Shown one piece after another: positions 63,161 to 64,000 of a stretch of DNA of 64,000 nt. Under the pieces are notes generated by a model. The model was given only the letters and a program-made list of their open reading frames with translations, was not told where the DNA came from and made no database searches. The stretch lies in assembly GCA_047404195.1 (NCBI GenBank), contig JBDOIU010000010.1:1-64000 (forward strand), in the 5' to 3' direction. Numbering within the stretch: the stretch's first letter is position 1; each line of letters opens with the position of its first letter. A program made the translations under genes and the position numbers. Source of the DNA: JAJRRL01 sp047404195. Lineage in GTDB: Bacteria > Pseudomonadota > Gammaproteobacteria > JAJRRL01.

Positions 63161-64000
63161 ATGAGTGAAGAGATTGTTAAATCTGATTTTATCCGCAATG
63201 TTATTCGGGATGACTTGTCATCGGGTCGGGTAGATTGCCCTATTTTCCGTTTTCCACCGGAGCCTAATGGCTTTTTACATATAGGGCATGCCAAAGCCAT
63301 CTGCTTGAATTTTGGTTTAGCCAAAGAACATAATACAGTTGCGCATTTACGAATGGACGATACCAATCCTTTAAACGAAGATGAATCATATGCTCGCGCC
63401 ATTGAAGAGGATGTGCGTTGGTTGGGTTTTGACTGGGGTGAGCATCACTATTACGCATCAGATTATTTTGAGCAACTGTATGCATGTGCCGTGCATTTGA
63501 TTAAAGCTGGTAAGGCTTATATGGAGTCGCTGTCACCCGAGGATATTCGAATTTATCGTGGCACATTGACAACACCTGGCAAGCCATCGCCATATCGTGA
63601 ACGTTCTGTTAGAGAAAACTTAGACTTATTTGAGCGCTTGCGAGCAGGTGAATTTGAACCTGGAGAGCATTGTTTGCGCGCCATCATTGATATGACGTCG
63701 GGTAACATGAATATGCGAGACCCTGTGATTTACAGGCAGTTGAATGTCACGCATTATCGAACGGGAGATGCTTGGTGTATCTACCCAATGTATGACTTTG
63801 CACATGCATTGTCTGATGCCATTGAGGGCATTACACATTCATTATGTACGCTTGAGTTTCAAGATCATCGGCCGTTGTATGATTGGTTTGTTGAGTCCTG
63901 TGATATGTCGCATCGACCAAGGCAGTTTGAATTTTCACGTTTGAACATTAATCATACTATCACCAGCAAGCGTAAGCTCAAACAGTTGGTTGAGTCAGAG
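63161..64000 (+). CDS. glnS: Glutaminyl-tRNA synthetase, 5' part
   Basis: GlnRS charges tRNA-Gln directly. The visible 280 codons run to the window edge without a stop. FRFPPEPNGFLHIGHAKAI holds the HIGH motif. RMDDTNPLNEDE, RDPVIYRQLNVTHYRTGDAWCIYPMYDFAHALSD and the KMSKS-like TSKRKL are typical. GAGGACG precedes the ATG at 63161. Its presence beside gatCAB implies that tRNA-Gln need not be made by transamidation. Confidence 0.96.
   Translation, partial: MSEEIVKSDFIRNVIRDDLSSGRVDCPIFRFPPEPNGFLHIGHAKAICLNFGLAKEHNTVAHLRMDDTNPLNEDESYARAIEEDVRWLGFDWGEHHYYASDYFEQLYACAVHLIKAGKAYMESLSPEDIRIYRGTLTTPGKPSPYRERSVRENLDLFERLRAGEFEPGEHCLRAIIDMTSGNMNMRDPVIYRQLNVTHYRTGDAWCIYPMYDFAHALSDAIEGITHSLCTLEFQDHRPLYDWFVESCDMSHRPRQFEFSRLNINHTITSKRKLKQLVESE

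Overview
The window is bacterial chromosome from a gammaproteobacterium. The evidence is gene order: mreBCD next to gatCAB, thrS-infC-rpmI-rplT-pheST-ihfA, fimV/truA/accD, cmk-rpsA-lapA, rne/rluC, and rpmF-plsX-fabHDG-acpP-fabF-mltG-tmk-holB-tatD. lpxH and kdsB show that it makes a lipid A/Kdo outer membrane. Base composition is moderate and intergenic stretches are decayed in places. Between the housekeeping blocks sit small islets of unrecognised genes with eukaryote-facing features: armadillo repeats with a basic NLS-like tail, hydrophobic-hairpin proteins, a PPxY motif and a kinase-like protein. These suggest a host-associated, probably intracellular lifestyle. This is an inference; the genus cannot be named from the sequence alone.

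Layout. 1-148: right end of an IS3-family element. 149-902: no confident gene. 903-4213: a tail-anchored hypothetical gene, then lpxH divergent from cysS. 4325-9332 (minus strand): a 1052-residue SPFH protein with eight N-terminal repeats and a kinase-like gene. 9609-11715: nfeD and slipin. 12002-14455: a hairpin protein and a small PilV/PilW/PilX-like minor pilin operon. 14569-16717: an MgtC-like gene and a YhiN-type flavoprotein gene. 16714-19951 (minus): gatB, gatA, gatC. 20147-24094: mreB, mreC, mreD, tldD. 24255-26817: an HU gene, two tRNAs and ppiD. 26911-34689: a secreted hypothetical gene, tRNA-Val, then the translation operon thrS to ihfA. 34745-37063: a VOC protein gene and two paralogous hairpin protein genes. 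37205-43896: a dsbB/dsbA pair, a FimV-like gene, truA, accD, cmk, rpsA, lapA. 43914-48374: coaBC and the armadillo-repeat gene. 48488-53925: tRNA-Pro, a ycaR-like gene, kdsB, a rhomboid gene, rne, rluC. 54049-64000: rpmF, the fatty-acid operon, mltG, tmk, holB, tatD and the 5' part of glnS.

Working together: the fab cluster supplies acyl chains for phospholipid (plsX) and lipid A (lpxH), accD feeds it malonyl-CoA, and mreBCD and mltG shape the wall. The thrS-ihfA block and gatCAB serve translation. dsbA/dsbB form disulfides in envelope proteins. The islets (903-1751, 8187-9332, 12002-12793, 35303-37063, 45408-48374) have no metabolic link to their neighbours, and several carry their own promoter-like sequences.

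Two points deserve immediate checking. fabG carries an apparent one-base insertion in an A6 run. The SPFH protein has the domain order of eukaryotic major vault protein: repeats, then SPFH-like shoulder, then long helix.
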